From: Heligmosomoides polygyrus polygyrus
Taxonomy: Eukaryota > Nematoda > Chromadorea > Rhabditida > Heligmosomidae
Assembly: GCA_947396885.1 (NCBI GenBank)
Contig: OX377202.1
Location: forward strand, 109,572,221-109,636,220
Direction of reading: 5' to 3'
Length of the DNA stretch: 64,000 nucleotides
The translations under genes and the position numbers were made by a program. Within the stretch, counting starts at the first letter, position 1, and each line of letters opens with the position of its first letter. Shown here in pieces: positions 37,901-52,900 of the stretch. Under the pieces are notes generated by a model. It was not told the DNA's origin. It was given only the letters and a program-made list of their open reading frames with translations, and ran no database searches.

Positions 37901-40900
37901 AGAAGTTTTTCAGGGTTTCAGGGTTTGGGCGAAGCCCCCAACCAGACGTTCTGCTGCTGTAAGAAGTCCGCAAAGAAAAAGGGCGTTTGTTTGTCGCGAA
38001 TTGTGCGAATAAGGTGGCCACATGATGTAACAGGTTCTTTACATATTTCTGTTCAGATTGCTTTCAAAATTTTTATAGGAAATGTGAACGGATATCTTTC
38101 TGCATGACTACTTTTACAAGATGTGAGCAGCTGTTTGTGAATAGTGCTGATCTTTGTGCAGCTTGAATAGTGTGTACAGGGTGCGTAAAAAGTATTGACG
38201 CACTAAATGACGGTTGTGGAAATAGTACTGCGCTGCACGTTTTAAAATGTTCACTTGAGAAATATGGAAAATGATCTTGCAAACACGATAGAATAACTCG
38301 TAATTGACATTGGCTCCTTCACTTCTTGAAGCGCTGCGTCTGAATAAGAGCGAGTCGCCGGCCCATCTCTTCTATTTCGTTCACCATGGCCTTGGAGTTC
38401 ATCGTAGTGCTCTTGGGAAGCAGCTTCCGGTAAACCGATCCATGGGAGCAGACCCAAAAGCTCCAAAGGTGCTTCTCGCCGTGAACATCTCGCCAAACGA
38501 AGGTCGGTAACAGGTCACCAGGCCTCACCCAGACTCGCTGCTTGGCAGGGTTAATGTAGAAGACGTACTTCTCATCTTGCGTGAATATTGAGCCCAGGCT
38601 GCTCGGGGTTGGGAATTGGGGGAGATTTGCGCGACACAGGTCGACTCGTCAGACTGGGGTTTCGGCATGAGACAGACGGTTTTGGCATGCTTCTGGTAAG
38701 GGCCGAAGTGGTAACTTCTCAGGTGGCCTTCAGTAAGTAGCATACAAACATACAAATACGACAAGCACGAAACCAGACTCCAGCCACGAGATATATGGAC
38801 ACGGCATGGGGTGTCTCATTACTTTTGGCCCCCCCCCCTAATATTTTGCAAGTGCAAGAAAGAACTGGTGGAACTTTCCTTACAACCTAGTATGAGCATT
38901 ACTTTTAAGCTTTACAGGGTGCATAAAAAGTATTGACGCACTAAATGACGGTTGTGGAAATAGTATTGCGCAGTAAGCTTCAAAATATTCACTTGAGAAA
39001 TATGGAAAATGATTTTGCAAACACGATAGAATAACTCGTAATTGACATTGGCTCCTTTACTGTGAATACAGGAGCGAAAACGACGGAAAAATTCATGAGC
39101 ACGCGCCGCAAACACTTGCTTGCATTTCGTTCCGTGCTTTGAAAAGGGTAGCCTTGTGCGACTGGGGCCGGATTCATCAACGACTAACCCGCGGGTATAA
39201 GGGGTAGAGATACCCACAATGAAGCCTGCGTCTCTGAGTCTTGCGTTATCTCTGCCTGACTCTTATCTTATCTCTACCCCTTATCACCCGCATACCCACG
39301 GGTTAATTGTTGATGAATCCGGCCTCTGGTCACTTCTGTTGAAAGTAGCCCAGAACTCATTCTCCAAAATCGCCTAAAAAGAGTAATCCAGCGGATTCAC
39401 GTTTAAGTTGTGCTCGTCTGAGAAGGTGTCTACAACTGCGCGCGTTATCTGTTTACCGTTATCGGAAAGAGAGTGATAATTTTGGATTCGAACGTTATCG
39501 TGCTTGAACCTCTTGTAATCACCATCTGTTATGACAGAGCCGTGGCTGACGCTTGGGTTGCTGACCTCTTTCTTCACCAATCGTTTCGAACAGCGCCTAA
39601 TTCTCTTGTTAAGGATGTATTAAGCTCTTTGGGTAACAGACAAAAAAGGGCCACCGTAACGATGACGATCACGTTTCTTCAGTTTTTTCGTGAGTGTTTT
39701 TTGAGCACAATACAGACAACAAAAATAACACACAAAAACCTAGAGGGGTGGAAAGAGAAAGCTGGAGCTGAAACAAAAAGTAGGTGCGTCAATACTTTTT
39801 ACGCACCCTGTAGTGTTGATTAATTGTTTTATCAGTGCTTAGAAGTGAACGACTGCCAGACCACAGTGCAGTAGCATTGCTAGGATCCAACATATCTAAT
39901 GATAACTCGTAAACTAAGAAAAAGCGAGAAATGGGCCGTAGCGAACAGTTTTATAACCGCAGGCCGAAATCGGCCCGCGCGGTCGTCAATGGGTTAACTT
40001 AGTGTTCACTGCAGTGGACTGCACTCATACCGCACTACTAGGGAGTTTTTTTTTTGAAGTTTTGAAAGTCGAAACAAACGCTGATCATCACAAACGTCGC
40101 TTTCCTTCCTTTAATAGAAAAGTGAGAAATTGAGTTGGATGGTTTGCAGGGCAGGGGTCGAACTGGTTATGATCGTAACTCCATACCAATGCTATTAAGT
40201 TTCTGTTTTGATTATGTATAGTACTTTCTCTCACAATTAGCTTTGTTTCCCACAGATCGTGCTGCGAAACGTAGCCTTCGTTGATTATACTGTTCTTTCA
40301 ATGATATTGAGCGGCTAGCAATAACACTTCTTTCCGGACCTCATCATGGCTTGTTGTTAAATTGCCTCATCATTATCAACCACTCAACAAGAGATTTGTA
40401 TTGCTCGGGCATGGTACAGTTTGTTGCAGATACGTGGTTTTCTTTTTCGTTTTAGGAGAAATAATTTGTGTTTTCGTTTTTTTTTATTCTCTTTTAAAAT
40501 TTCTCTGTATTTCTAAAGCTTTCAAAGCAGTAAAGATTTGTGGTCGTACTTGAGTCAGAACCAAGTTGTTTTGCCTTCCTTCGATCTGCCTCTAACAAAG
40601 TTGGCTCTGAAATGAACTGCTGTAGGAACCTAGTTGACATCATTAGAAAGTGTTTGGAAGAAAGAACTTACGTAGGATCGTTTTAGGAGTTTTCATCAGT
40701 GAACTGGCAGATGAGGATTGTTGCGTCTTTATTTGTGAGCTTGCACCGGATGGTCCTCCTTGTAAACTAGGCGCAGATTGCAGTGACACTTAATACGATG
40801 TTTTTCAAAACGGTGTTTCACGCGTTCATTCATACTTAACTGACTGCTGGAGAATAGCTCTTTTTGTCAAAAACGAGTCGCAGGCTGATGGCGCTGTAAC

Positions 40901-43900
40901 TGTTACTCGGCTTGAAATGACATCTTATTCTTACCTTAAAGGGACGTTCAAAACTGGGTCCGGACGTTAGATACCCTTAGATACGTCTGAGCTTCTGAGT
41001 CTGAGCGCGCCTCCCCCTGGAAGCCTGTCCACGTGGACAAGTTGTCATGGGCCGACACCGCGATCGTTACCGATTTCCAGCTATCAGCTGTTATGCTCTC
41101 TATTATCGAAAGGAACAACGATTATCCTGAGCAGCAAGAAATAGTCACGACTGATTGTGAGTTGCTGTAAATGCATTTCAGTCGCAGCCATGTTCGTGCG
41201 GAGCGACAGACGGTTAAATTGATGAATTAGCAGACTGGAAAGGGATAATAAACTAATAACTGAAGGCGCCTGTGGTGGTTGCATTAAAGGTATGGATTGG
41301 CTGTGAGACATACACATCCGAAAATATCCCGCCACAAAACCTCCCGCTCAGTTCAGCAGTTTTTTTCTCCTTTAAATGAGGGATAAAGGATAACGTTCAA
41401 ATTAGACAGTCCTTTCCTGGTCACCTCTACATGAGATTATGGCGGCAATTTGGATTGGTATATAGCTTTTATCATGAACTGCGGTTGATAACAGATAAAC
41501 AACTAATTTATTCCTTCGAGAGAAATTTGATACCGATTCTCTAAACATGGAAGAATGGAGGGCCATGTTAGCTAATGTCAACACGTTTACTGGTTTATTT
41601 AGTTAAATCTAACCGCATGATTAAGCACCGCATTGTATGTATGACGCAGAAGGGAGCTTAGGTATAATTTATTTTGAGGTAAAATCCACCATTGACTTTG
41701 CCAAAAAAAAATGTGCTAGGACCATTAGCAATTATTAATATATTGGTTCGAAGATTTTACCATGAATCTCCATTACCTTTGAAACTTTTTGAAAACCATG
41801 TCCTCAAAAATCCTCAGAAGTTTCTTAAAATCCGCTCTTTATCGATATAGAAGGAACTCATATAGTATCCTCGTAATTAAAGCAGGAAACCAAACGAGAT
41901 CTACATAATAAAATCACTTGCCCCGTTTTTCAAGAGCTGACTGATCACGTTAAACGTAATTAGTATCAGCAGCATACAGGCATAAGCAACTGTCATCCTG
42001 TGCTGTGTAAACTCGTCCGTTCTGGACGGATCTCACCAGTTGGCTTCGCCCTCCCTCTAGGTTGGGGAACATTTCCTGAGCTCAAGCAATGTCGCAAGTC
42101 ACGAAATCGATGTACGGTCTACCATATGATTCTCCTCCATCATTATAGAAAAATATAAGATGTATGAGAAAAATAGTAAAAGTGTAGCGGAAAGCAGTCT
42201 GTTAATTCCGTCACAAGCATCAATTAGATCAAAAAGTGAATGAAAATTGGAATTTTTCCACTGTGCCGCTAGTTGAGATTAGCAGTCATAATGAGTTTAT
42301 TTCTTTTCACCTCGGCAAGGAATTTAGGCAAGGAAAGGACCCCCTCTATGATGACTTAGTAGGGAACAGAGAAGGTTCAAAGTAGTTTTACTCGGAAGTT
42401 GTTGACTCGCAGAGAGGCTTCTTATACTCCAGAATCCTTTAAGCAGTATTCAGAAATAGGTACTCGTATCACGACGCAGAGTATTTGATGTTTGTCCCGT
42501 TATCAGAATTCAGCACCAACCTGGTGTAGCTGGGGTGATGAAATTATACAGCCTGATGCTCTCCCAAACTAGACTAGAGGTTATGAAAATTGCACTACCC
42601 AATCCAAGAACAAATGATCATGCTTCCTTCTTTACACACAGAGCAGCGTGCTTACTCAAGTGTCACGAAAAACCTTTCGGAAACGTACTCCATTCCCCTG
42701 TTTTAGCGTGGCGCATCGGACGGTTTACTTAAGCTTGACGGAATCTAGGCATGGAGATCGACATTATGCAGTTTTTGTTATGATCATGATATTTATTGAT
42801 GCTCGCTGCTCGTTAGTGTTTTTCTAGTTCTATCTCGCGTCTGCCTTTTGGGATGTAATAAACATAATCATAGACACAAGTACGTTATATAAACCACACG
42901 CTTTAGCACAATTGACCTTTTAGCTCTATGCTCTCCTTCTCGTCAGCGGACATTTATAACGTCCTTCTTTTTGGCTTTGTATCCTATATACAGGGTGCGC
43001 ACAAATTACCCAAACAGTGTATAGCACAGTCGACAACTGCTAGCAGAACTGTATTTTGGATTTCATATTGAAATACTTTACACATTTATATTATACCCAA
43101 GTGCATTCCGAGCCTGAGCATAGGGATGCTTACAGACTCTGATGACAAAGTCAAATCCGATACGACCGGCTATCATTAACTTGCACTTTTCTGGTCGCAG
43201 CGCTGGTTTTATAACAAAGTTTTCAATGCTCCTCGGCGAATAGTGCATGACGCCATACTACTGTATCTCCGGAAATAACCAAAAAATCTTGAGCGAATTC
43301 GTCGTAATCCTCGCCGTTTCTTGCGAAAAATGGCTGAAGAACTCAATATTTCTGCTAACAGTGCTAGAACAATAGTCAGGAAGAAGCTAAAGAAGTATCC
43401 ATATCGCTTACAACAGATTCAAATACTGACTGAGAGAATGAAAGCTCTACGACTACGAAGATGCAAGGAATCGCTGAAACGGTTCGTGAGTGGCACGCAC
43501 CCGTTTCCTCTGATGAGAATGTTTTCACGCTGGAACCTGCGGTAAATCGTCAAAACGATAGCATTATTCCGCTGAATGTTGGTGCTAGTGAAGGAAAATT
43601 GATTGGCAGAAGGGCACATCCTTCTTCAGTTAAGGTTTGGGGTGCAATCACTTCAAACGGCAAGTATCCATTGTTTTTTGTCGAATCTGGTGTCAAAACT
43701 AATAAGTACGAGTACCAGAAAACGATTTTGGAGGACGTATTGAGGCCCTGGGCGGGTCACTGTACACTTCGAAAATAACAGATGGTGGGACTCTCCGCCT
43801 GCAGAAAAGACGAGGACCACCCAACAGTGGCGCAAACGTAAACTCCTGGACTTCATTGTGCACCAGGACTAGCCTTAGAACTCACAGAATTTAAACCTTC

Positions 43901-46900
43901 TTGACTTCCCAGTCTGGTCAGTTGTTGAGCCAAGTCTGACACACAAGTTTGGTGTCTCTGAAAGCTTCCCTGGCGAAAGCGTGGAATGAAGTGAGCGACA
44001 ACTACCTCCGTGCCACGTGTTATGTCACTGAGTTCATCACTCGTCTGAGGACTTGTGTTCGTATGAAAGGCGGCCATTTCGAATGACTTGATTTGTTTCT
44101 GTTAGTAAGAGAATAAAGTTGCTATATTTTAGGTTTCGCTGTCAAATCCGCATTTGTGTTGAAGTTAGACTGTTACACTGTGATATTATTGCGCGAGTTA
44201 TTTGTGCGCACTTTGTACATTTGTTCTTGAGCTACCGTTTTCAGTATGGTTCACTTCCTTTTAAGTTTGTATTGTAGAATTGTATTTTCAGCTTTTGGAT
44301 TCTAGTTCTACAAAAAATCCACTATTTGTGTTTTCATTTCACGGATTACACTCCACAAATACCATTACTTTGCCACTTTTGGTGGCATGGATAATCGCAC
44401 TATAGCAGCGCCGGATTTCCTATACTGATATCAGAAATTCGACTCACGCGACTGCTGAGTTTTCAACTTGGATTCGTCGTAAGAGCCGTGTTCTCCTAAA
44501 TTATTGCTACAGTATCTTGTGGAGGCACGAAATTTTGAAGGAGTCACTTACTGGAGCCGGAGCGTTGCGGCTTGATCTTCCTTTTCTTCTTGTCATCAGC
44601 GTCAAAATCCTCTTCTGCAAAAATTGCTGCTAAATCGTGGGAGCCGTTATGCGCATTTGGGAGGGGAACAACATGGAGACTTGTACAGATGAACGGAAAA
44701 CTCGATCAGGTGTTAATCCAAATACGGACAGCAACATTAGATCAAGTCACTGAAAAAAAGTAAACAGCTAGCTGAGCAAACTTCTTCGACGGAAGCAAAT
44801 TGCAGAAGTGCTCCTATAGGGAGAAGCAGTGAAGCTACTTGCTACTGCTTAACAAAAAAAAAACATGTTTCTACCTATCGAATGGAGAGGGAAACACACT
44901 ACCGATCTCAGTTTAGAAGTGATTGCTTCTATCTTCTCTGATAACTTGCTATTAGCGTTCGTGGTCCTCAACCTCATTAAAACATCCATGCCCATATCAG
45001 AAGCGGAGATAGTGCGCTCCAGTGTGAAAGCGCGCTCCACTGGAATAGTACCTCGCGCTGACATTCCCCACATGACATGAGACAATTTGGACTAGAGATA
45101 TTGAAGTTCTTAGAAGAGACGATCGCCAGAGGAATAAGAAGAAGAAACGCTCATGTCTTGTTCCCGTAATTTAGTCCAAGATGTAGGGCATCAGAATGTA
45201 CTCCGCTTGTCTACCTTATCTCCTGGTGGACTCTTAAGCTGTTTTCCCGTATAAGAAGAGAGATAAGAAGAGAAAGAAATTTGTTATTATGACACATTTC
45301 ATTGTTTTTTCTGAAGTGTCTGGCTTTGCTCCAAAGTACAGCTTAATAGTTCAAAAAAGTAGTAGTGTAAGGTGTAAATCATTCCTTCATCGAATAAAAC
45401 GATGATAATTGTGATAATCTCAAAATGCAGTTATACGGTTAATCCAAGAAGAAATATAGAAATATTCGATCGAATGTCGGATGTTCCAGAAATGATTTTA
45501 AGTTTAATTAAGCTGTTTTAGAGTTTTAATTAAGCTTATATCTTTTTTAGAGTACTCCCAGTAAAGATCATTACACTTGTCCATTTTAAGACTTCCGCTT
45601 GCTTTGTTTACTTTAGGATGACTATGCATGACAAAATGAAGATGATATGGTTTTCCTGAACGTGTTGATGTTTCGGTGAAAAGCTTTTTTTTTACATTAC
45701 CGCCGTTTAAAACCAGTTGTTTTTAAGGAATTATTAAATTTAAAAAATTAACGAATTTACCGAATTTACCAGCGAATTTCCGCGTTAAAAATTTGCGGTA
45801 AAAAAATTTACCGGCGGCAAGCCTGCGCACACCCCTGCTTCCACCTAGCACAGCAGTACCACAACACATAGCTATAGGAGCCGTTACAAAAGAAAGAAGC
45901 GTGGAGCATATATTTCAGTGTGTTCTTTTGCCAACGAGGTTTTTAGGTAGAAACTTTATTATTGGCCTTACTTTTCGACGTTGTCGCCGTGTTCACAGGC
46001 CTAAAAGCAGCTCGCGGGGTCAGATTTGTGTCCGATCCGGCAGCGCTCCACCCGTGCTGGTATTTTTGACCTAAAGTTGAAAACACACTCCGAAACCCCT
46101 GAATTATGAAGCAACTCACGCAATGTTCCAACGTTGGTGTGCAGCGGTTGCGCTACCACCCTAGGTCAGTCATGGAACACACTGCACTGTCCTCATATTG
46201 TCATAATATCGAGGACAGTGTGCCTCCCCCGCTGGTCACTTTCATAGCTCGCAAATGGGAGGAGATCGTTTGTTATAACTAGACACTCATTGCGTTTGTT
46301 CATTGCTGGATTTTTGCTAGAAATCCTAGGGCCGGATTCATCAACTACTTACAGCAATTTAACAGAGAAAACTATAGCAGAAATTCCTGATAGCGCGGCT
46401 TATCAAGCGATATGGTGAGCGAATAACCGCGTTACCTGGGTTTTCCGCTATGAATTCTCTGTCAAAGTCATGTAAGTTGTTAATGAATCCGACCCAGAAC
46501 GCTTCGAGCTGCGAGCTATGAAAATGACCAGTGGGGGCACTGCCCTCGATATCCTACTACATATAAAAGAGTAAGCGGTTGAGTCTGTCCTTTCGTCTGT
46601 CCTTCCGTCTGTCCGTCCGCCTGCCCATCTGGGCTTTCGTAAACGTCGAGGAGTAGACATTCGGGTTCAGGCGAGGTGCCACCTACGTCGTGTTGAGAGG
46701 GGTCAGAAGACGTGTCGCCGATGTCACGCAAAGGGCGTCTGAGTTCCGATCATGTGTGGCGTCGTCGTGAAAGCGAGCGTTCGAGTTCAGAAGAGGTGTC
46801 AAAATGCCGCGCAAAGGACGTTCAGGTTGAGAAGAGGTGTAACCGACGTCGCGCCAGGGGTTCCGGATTCACACGACGTGTCAACGATGTCGCGCAGAGC

Positions 46901-49900
46901 AGGTCCGGCTTGAGAAGAGGTGCCACCGATGTCGCGCAAGGCCTTTCAGGTTTAGACGACGTGTCACCGATGTCGCGCAAAGCACGTCTGGCTTGAGAAC
47001 ACATGTCACCAACGTTGTTCAACAGGCGTCCGGGTTTAGAAGAGGTGCCACCGATGTCGCGCCAGGGTTTCGGATTCACACGACGTGTTACCAGTGAAGG
47101 TGGGACCAGTAATGAGGGACCGTGAAGGATGGGGTCCAGTAAGGGGGACCGGTAAAGGGTTAGGTAAAGGGTCAATATAGGAGGAACCAGTAAAGGTGGG
47201 ACCAGCAATGGGGACCAGTGAAAGGGGGGGGGGGTCCAGTGAGGGGGAACAGTGAAGGAGGGGGAGGGGTCCAGTGAAGGGGGGACCGGTGAGGAAGGGA
47301 CCAGTAGTAAAGACCGACGAAGGGGAAGGGACCAGTGAAGGGTGGGACTGGTGAAAGAGGGGGAGGGGTCCAGTGAAGGGGACCTGTAAAGAGTTGACCA
47401 ATAAAGGGGAGAGCAATGAAGATGGGTTCAGTAATGGGGAGCGATGAAGGGAGAGGTACAGTGAAGGGGACCAATAAATGGGGTACCAGTAAATTACCAG
47501 TCAATAGGGATCAAGAGGGGACCAGTAAGAGAGCCAATAAAGGAAAGACCAATTAAGGGGTTCAGTAAAGGGTCCAGTAATAGAGCCATTAAAGGGACCA
47601 GTAAAGGGGACTAGTGAAGGGGATCAGTGAAAGGGACCGATAAGGGGACCAGTATTTTCTCTCAGTGCCGTCTAACGTAGCGTCAGAAGACGTGCTACAG
47701 ACGTCGTGCCACGTGTGTCAGGGTGCAAAAAACGTGTCGTAGACCTCGTGACATATGCGTTCGGATTCAGCAAGTGTGTCACAGACGTTATCCAATGTGC
47801 ATCCGGATCCAGAAGACGTGCCAAATAAAAGACTTTGCACAACATTCGTGAGATTTTCAAATGGTCTTTTAAAGGCTTCGTGCACCGACGAGTGTGCGCG
47901 TATTTGATTCTCACTTCCATTTTCTGCCGGCATAAGGGGTATTGGTGGAGGGGAGGAGGTAGGGAGAATGAGTAAATGAATCGGATAATGTTATTCCCGT
48001 CGGGCTGTGAACTGCATCGAGCGGTCTACCAATACCAATTGATTTCATTTGTGTTTCCGCAGAATAAGCACTTCGGATTAAGGCATCTAGCATACCTCCG
48101 AGTCGCTCCAGCGACTGGTCGCGGCGATAGTGTTGCGCGGGTAGCTACGAGGTATGCCAGATGCCTAAGGCTCCCTATCTGTTCCTCGCCATGCACGCCA
48201 CGAGTACTTCAAAGAAGGAATCGCGTACGTGTGATAGAGGGTGGGTAGGCTCCATAGGAGCAGTTTTGAAGAATCTGTCCTACCGTATCGCGCTATACTA
48301 TTCTATATAGCAAAACCAGTTTTTTACTGTAATTGATGAGGATAGGCCTAAAGGAGACAAGAATACGGTCAGGGTTTCTATTCTCGGGGTTTGGGGCGAA
48401 GCCCCAACCAGGCTTTTGGAGTAGGCCGCTAAACTTCTGGTTATGACAATGACAATGACAACATGAGGGCTGTGCAGTTGTGTTCCACTCGCTACTCGAT
48501 ACTAACTAACTTAGGGTGGTTGCGCAACCGCTGCACACCAACGGTGGAACGCTGCGTAAGTTGCTTCAGAATTCGGGGTTTTCGGGGTGTGTTTTCAACT
48601 GTAGGTCAAAAATGCTAGCGCGAGTGGAGTGCTTAGCCGGGTAGAACACCAATTAAACTCCACGAGCTTTTAGGCCTGTGAGGACGACGACAACGTCGAA
48701 ACGTCAGACCAATAATAAAGTTTCCAACTAAAAACCTCGTTGGCAGAAGAGCATACTGAAATATACATCACAGGAATGCCGAGGTTTCAGGATGAGAGAA
48801 CTTGACGTTTGCTGAAGATTGGAACGTTCTTCTGGCCGTTTGCTGACCTATCGCCTCGAAGACGTGCCGTGGGGTTACACGCACCGAACGTAGCCATGTT
48901 TGAGCCGGAAACAGAGTCCTTTGTCACCGCACCGCGATCTCGTCCATTTCGCTTCTATCCTGGTGGCACTCAGCCCCCACACCCCTGTGGTGGGATCTGG
49001 TCCGCGGGTGCAGGTGCGCGTTTTTGTCGGCATTTTGCAGCACTGTCCGGCACTGCGGCACCGCTCCGCTCCGTTGAGGTGCATGGTTCACTTCAAACCG
49101 TCCTAGCCACAGGATACTTACTTTCTTAGATACTTAGACGGATCGTCCTCATTGGTCGTGCGGGCCCCAACGCAATCGCCATTCGTTTCTTTCCCTCGCA
49201 ATCGTCATTCACGATGTTCGTATAGCTCGATTGGAACAACGACTACGACTGTCAGCCGATTCTGAATTAGAATTTGGCAACAAACGCTGCCTTTCGATAT
49301 TTTTGACGAACACATCTGACCATCTCATTGGACATCTTCCTCGAGGACGCTTGCACCCTCTTGGAATCCACTCCGCTGTTCTTCTTGTTCAACGGTCGTA
49401 CGTACTTCGCATGATATGACCGGCCCATCGATGCTTCATCTTCGATGCGTATTCCGCTGGGTCTCTTAGGCCTATGGTGACCATCCGCGAAAAGCGATCG
49501 CCGACCAGTACGGTTGGCGGCCGACACTGAGTGAGAATTGAAGCGCGCTTATCATTCCGTGAACTAGGAACGTTCCAAGTTTACGAAATCGGTTGCTTTC
49601 GAATTGGATCACGTGTATTTTTTGATAACGTTTTTAATAAAGGCGATCAAAAGCCTCATTGCACTGTGGGAGGTTGTTAGTCGGCGTTGTCGTCCCGCGG
49701 ACGGGAAGAATTCCAGCCCGTCCACCGACCACCGCCGACAATCCGCGGAAAATGGGTGTTGCGGACTGTGGCTATTGGGCGCGCGTTGGATCTCGACTAG
49801 ATTATTCCCGTTCCGCGGATACCTCCGCGGGACTATACCATAGGCCTTAGTCGTGACATCGTGTGTAAATCGGAACTGTGAAGGCCAGCTCGGTGTTGTG

Positions 49901-52900
49901 ATTACTGGCTACACTTGAGAAGACATCTTTCGAACGCTCTGTGAGCAATACGCAAGGACTTTGACGAGGACGCAGTTTCAGCCCATGTTCGACGGCATAG
50001 CAAAGAGGCAGGATAGGACTAGAAAATTCGCTTTCTTCGATTTAATGAGTTTTTAGAGCGCTCTCATTTGTCGTTGACGAAAAAGCGGACGACGATGATG
50101 ACGTTGCACCTTATACAGCGGTCCCTCCAGCCAGCACGACAATACGCAGTATTGCGTACAGAATTGCCCTTGCGGCACCTCGCAGCGTCAAAAGCCGCCA
50201 AGTTCATAGCGGCATGGCAGCATGCCGCAAACCTTATGAGTGCAATCCCAGGAGGGGGACACTTTATAACGGGACTGCGTCCTACCCCTCGTTCTCTCGG
50301 CGAGTCCACCTGCACTCCCCCCCCCCCCACCCTCACCCCAGAGTCCCCCCGTGGCGTTTGTCTCTTATTTAGTTCGCGCGAGATGTACCGTCCGACCTAG
50401 GTCCCTCTCGCTGCAAATTGACGTCATCATATAGGGCGGTCGAAGCTCATGGGCTGCATTCCCCCCCCCCCCCCCCCCGTCCGCTCATTGCGCCGGAAGC
50501 CTCAACGGTACAAAAACAAAAACGAACAACTATAACCAGCAAAAAATACGCTCCAGGCGTCCTGGTCACATCTACGTATCGCCACGGTGAATCAGTCGAC
50601 GCTCATACATTCAGTAGGGCGGGAATTTAAACGGGGATTAGCCACTGGAGCGTTTTCATGCTTTTATGACTAATTTTTCAATATTACGGCGACGGGACCC
50701 GCTGTTTTCACGGGAGGGAGGGCATCACGCAAGCACTTTTATGTGCTATGTTGTATGTGGTTATCTTCATATACTATTTACAAGTGATCATTTAGTGGTC
50801 TCCCCCGCCTTAGGATTGCACTTTTCTATGCAGCACCAGTGCCTTCTACACCTATGGTGAACTAGCTAGGCCATTTCTGATGTAACTTAACATACATGTG
50901 CCTTCCTACCAAGGCGGATATCCGCTGAGTACATGTTAGCCCCCTCGTCGAGCCTGTTCGCGCAAAGCGGTACAACTTACTTGATGTCATAACCTTCCCT
51001 GACTGATTCACGTCGTTAAATGACGCTTCTCGTGCATCAAATATCACCTTCTTCACTGATAATGATAGTAGAATCTATCCTAATGTGAAGAGGAAGCGTT
51101 AGAAAAACCAATCAATAAGAATAAGACATAGGATAAGACAGGCGTATGGTGGGGCAGTCATAGGGGGTGCTGGCTGTTGCGTGCACCCCATACCAGCTTC
51201 CTGGTTCGGATTTCCCGCCCAGGCCAAATAAGCCTTCCGTCCATTCCTCCGGGGTCGGTGAATTGGTACCAGACTTGTCTGGGAAGGATGGAGCGCTGAA
51301 TTGTTCATCGGCTGGCCACCGCAGGTCAGTCATTCTATGACCAAATAGATCGCCTTCACGACATTACGCAAAAGTAGAACGCGTGGCGCATCCCTACAAG
51401 GAAATAATTTTTGCTCAACTTAGTCTTTTACTTTCGCTCAACCTTGCGATTCTTAAAGCATGCTGAAATGCGAAAATGATGCTCCTAAGAAGGCTCCAAG
51501 CGAAGAAAAATAGCTACTATTTTCTTACTACTACACTCTTACTCCAATAATTACAAATAACTGGTTAAAAATAATAATTGTAATTGATTATAAATAATAT
51601 TAATTACAAATAATCATTGTGATGACGCACCGCAGGGATGCCGGGCTTCTACCGTAACCGCGGCAGCCAATCAGGCTCCCACTCAACCGCGCAGGCAGGG
51701 TATATGATTGGCTGCTGCGATTGCGGTATGAGCTACCACAGGCGTTCCCACACCCCCGCTGCACATTCCTGCACACCCTGCTCTGCGTCTTCGCAACACC
51801 CAATAATCATAATAAAAACAATCTGGGCCGAATTCGTGAACGATTAAGCCGTTGGGTATGTGGCATAGTTGTGCTCGAATGAAGATATTTTCATGGGCGC
51901 GTGTAGCGCAGTCGGAGGAGGCGCGACTGTCGCGTGCACCCGATACCAGGTTCCTGGTTCGGATTTTCCACCCAGGCCAACCAAGCCTTCCATCCCTCCG
52001 GGGTCGGTCAATTGGTACCAGACGTGTCTGGGTAGGAAAAAGCGCTGACTTGTTCATCGGCTGGCCACCGCAAGTCATTGTATGGCCAAATACGCATTCA
52101 TGTCGCCTCCACGACATCCCGTAGAAGTAGAATGCGCTGACGCATCCAAGAAGGGATTGAGTAACGCCGTCCTTTATCCTTTATCCTTATCCTTATCAAG
52201 CTCATGTCGCAAAGATGTGCAACACTGGGAGTTGGTAGCGCGCCAGCCAATTATAACCAAGCAGAGTACCTGCCGTGCAATCGCTCTCTGAATGGTACGC
52301 CAATTTGATGCGATTTGATTCGCTGGCGTGCTTCTACCTCCCCATGCTGTCCATCTTTGCGACATGTACCGAATAGTGAATAGAGTCCAATTCTTTAATC
52401 CGAAAACTTGATTCGAACAAATTGTTCGACTACTCGAATAATCGAATAAGCGAAAATAGGGGCTTATCCGATTTTTGATCATTCGAAAAAAATTCGTTCA
52501 TCTGCGCGGAATTTTCCGCAACCGAAAAGATTCTTTCTTTCATTCGTTCGATAAAATTCTTTAAAATCACAGCTATAGTGAGTGAAGCGGCGAAACAGAT
52601 GCACATAGTGACTTCATCGTATACCTTACCTACCCACTCCTGGGTTCTCTACCGGAGGACAGGGCCTGGATTCATCAAGCAATGGGTGTAGGTAGAGATA
52701 CCATAGGGGAATCGAACACACTACCAGCAATGGGTAGTGGCTGCGAAATGAATTCATGATAGGAATCAAGGGTAAGGTGCAACTAGACCTTTCACGAGAA
52801 CAGATGATCTCACTGGAGCGCCATTTCGTCAATGGGGCGCGAATGAGTCGCGGGTAGACGGATGAACTCACAACGATCGGCCGGTTTTCTCTACCCACTG

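Noticed and set aside
40766..40800. Extending the 40.7-kb exon to the TAG acceptor (GCGCCTAG)
   Set aside because: That start gives a stop codon or the wrong phase; only the unusual AAG acceptor keeps the frame.
36794..47100. Regularly spaced repeats resembling a CRISPR array
   Set aside because: The units are contiguous minisatellite copies with drifting sequence and no constant repeat/unique spacer pattern, and the genome is eukaryotic.
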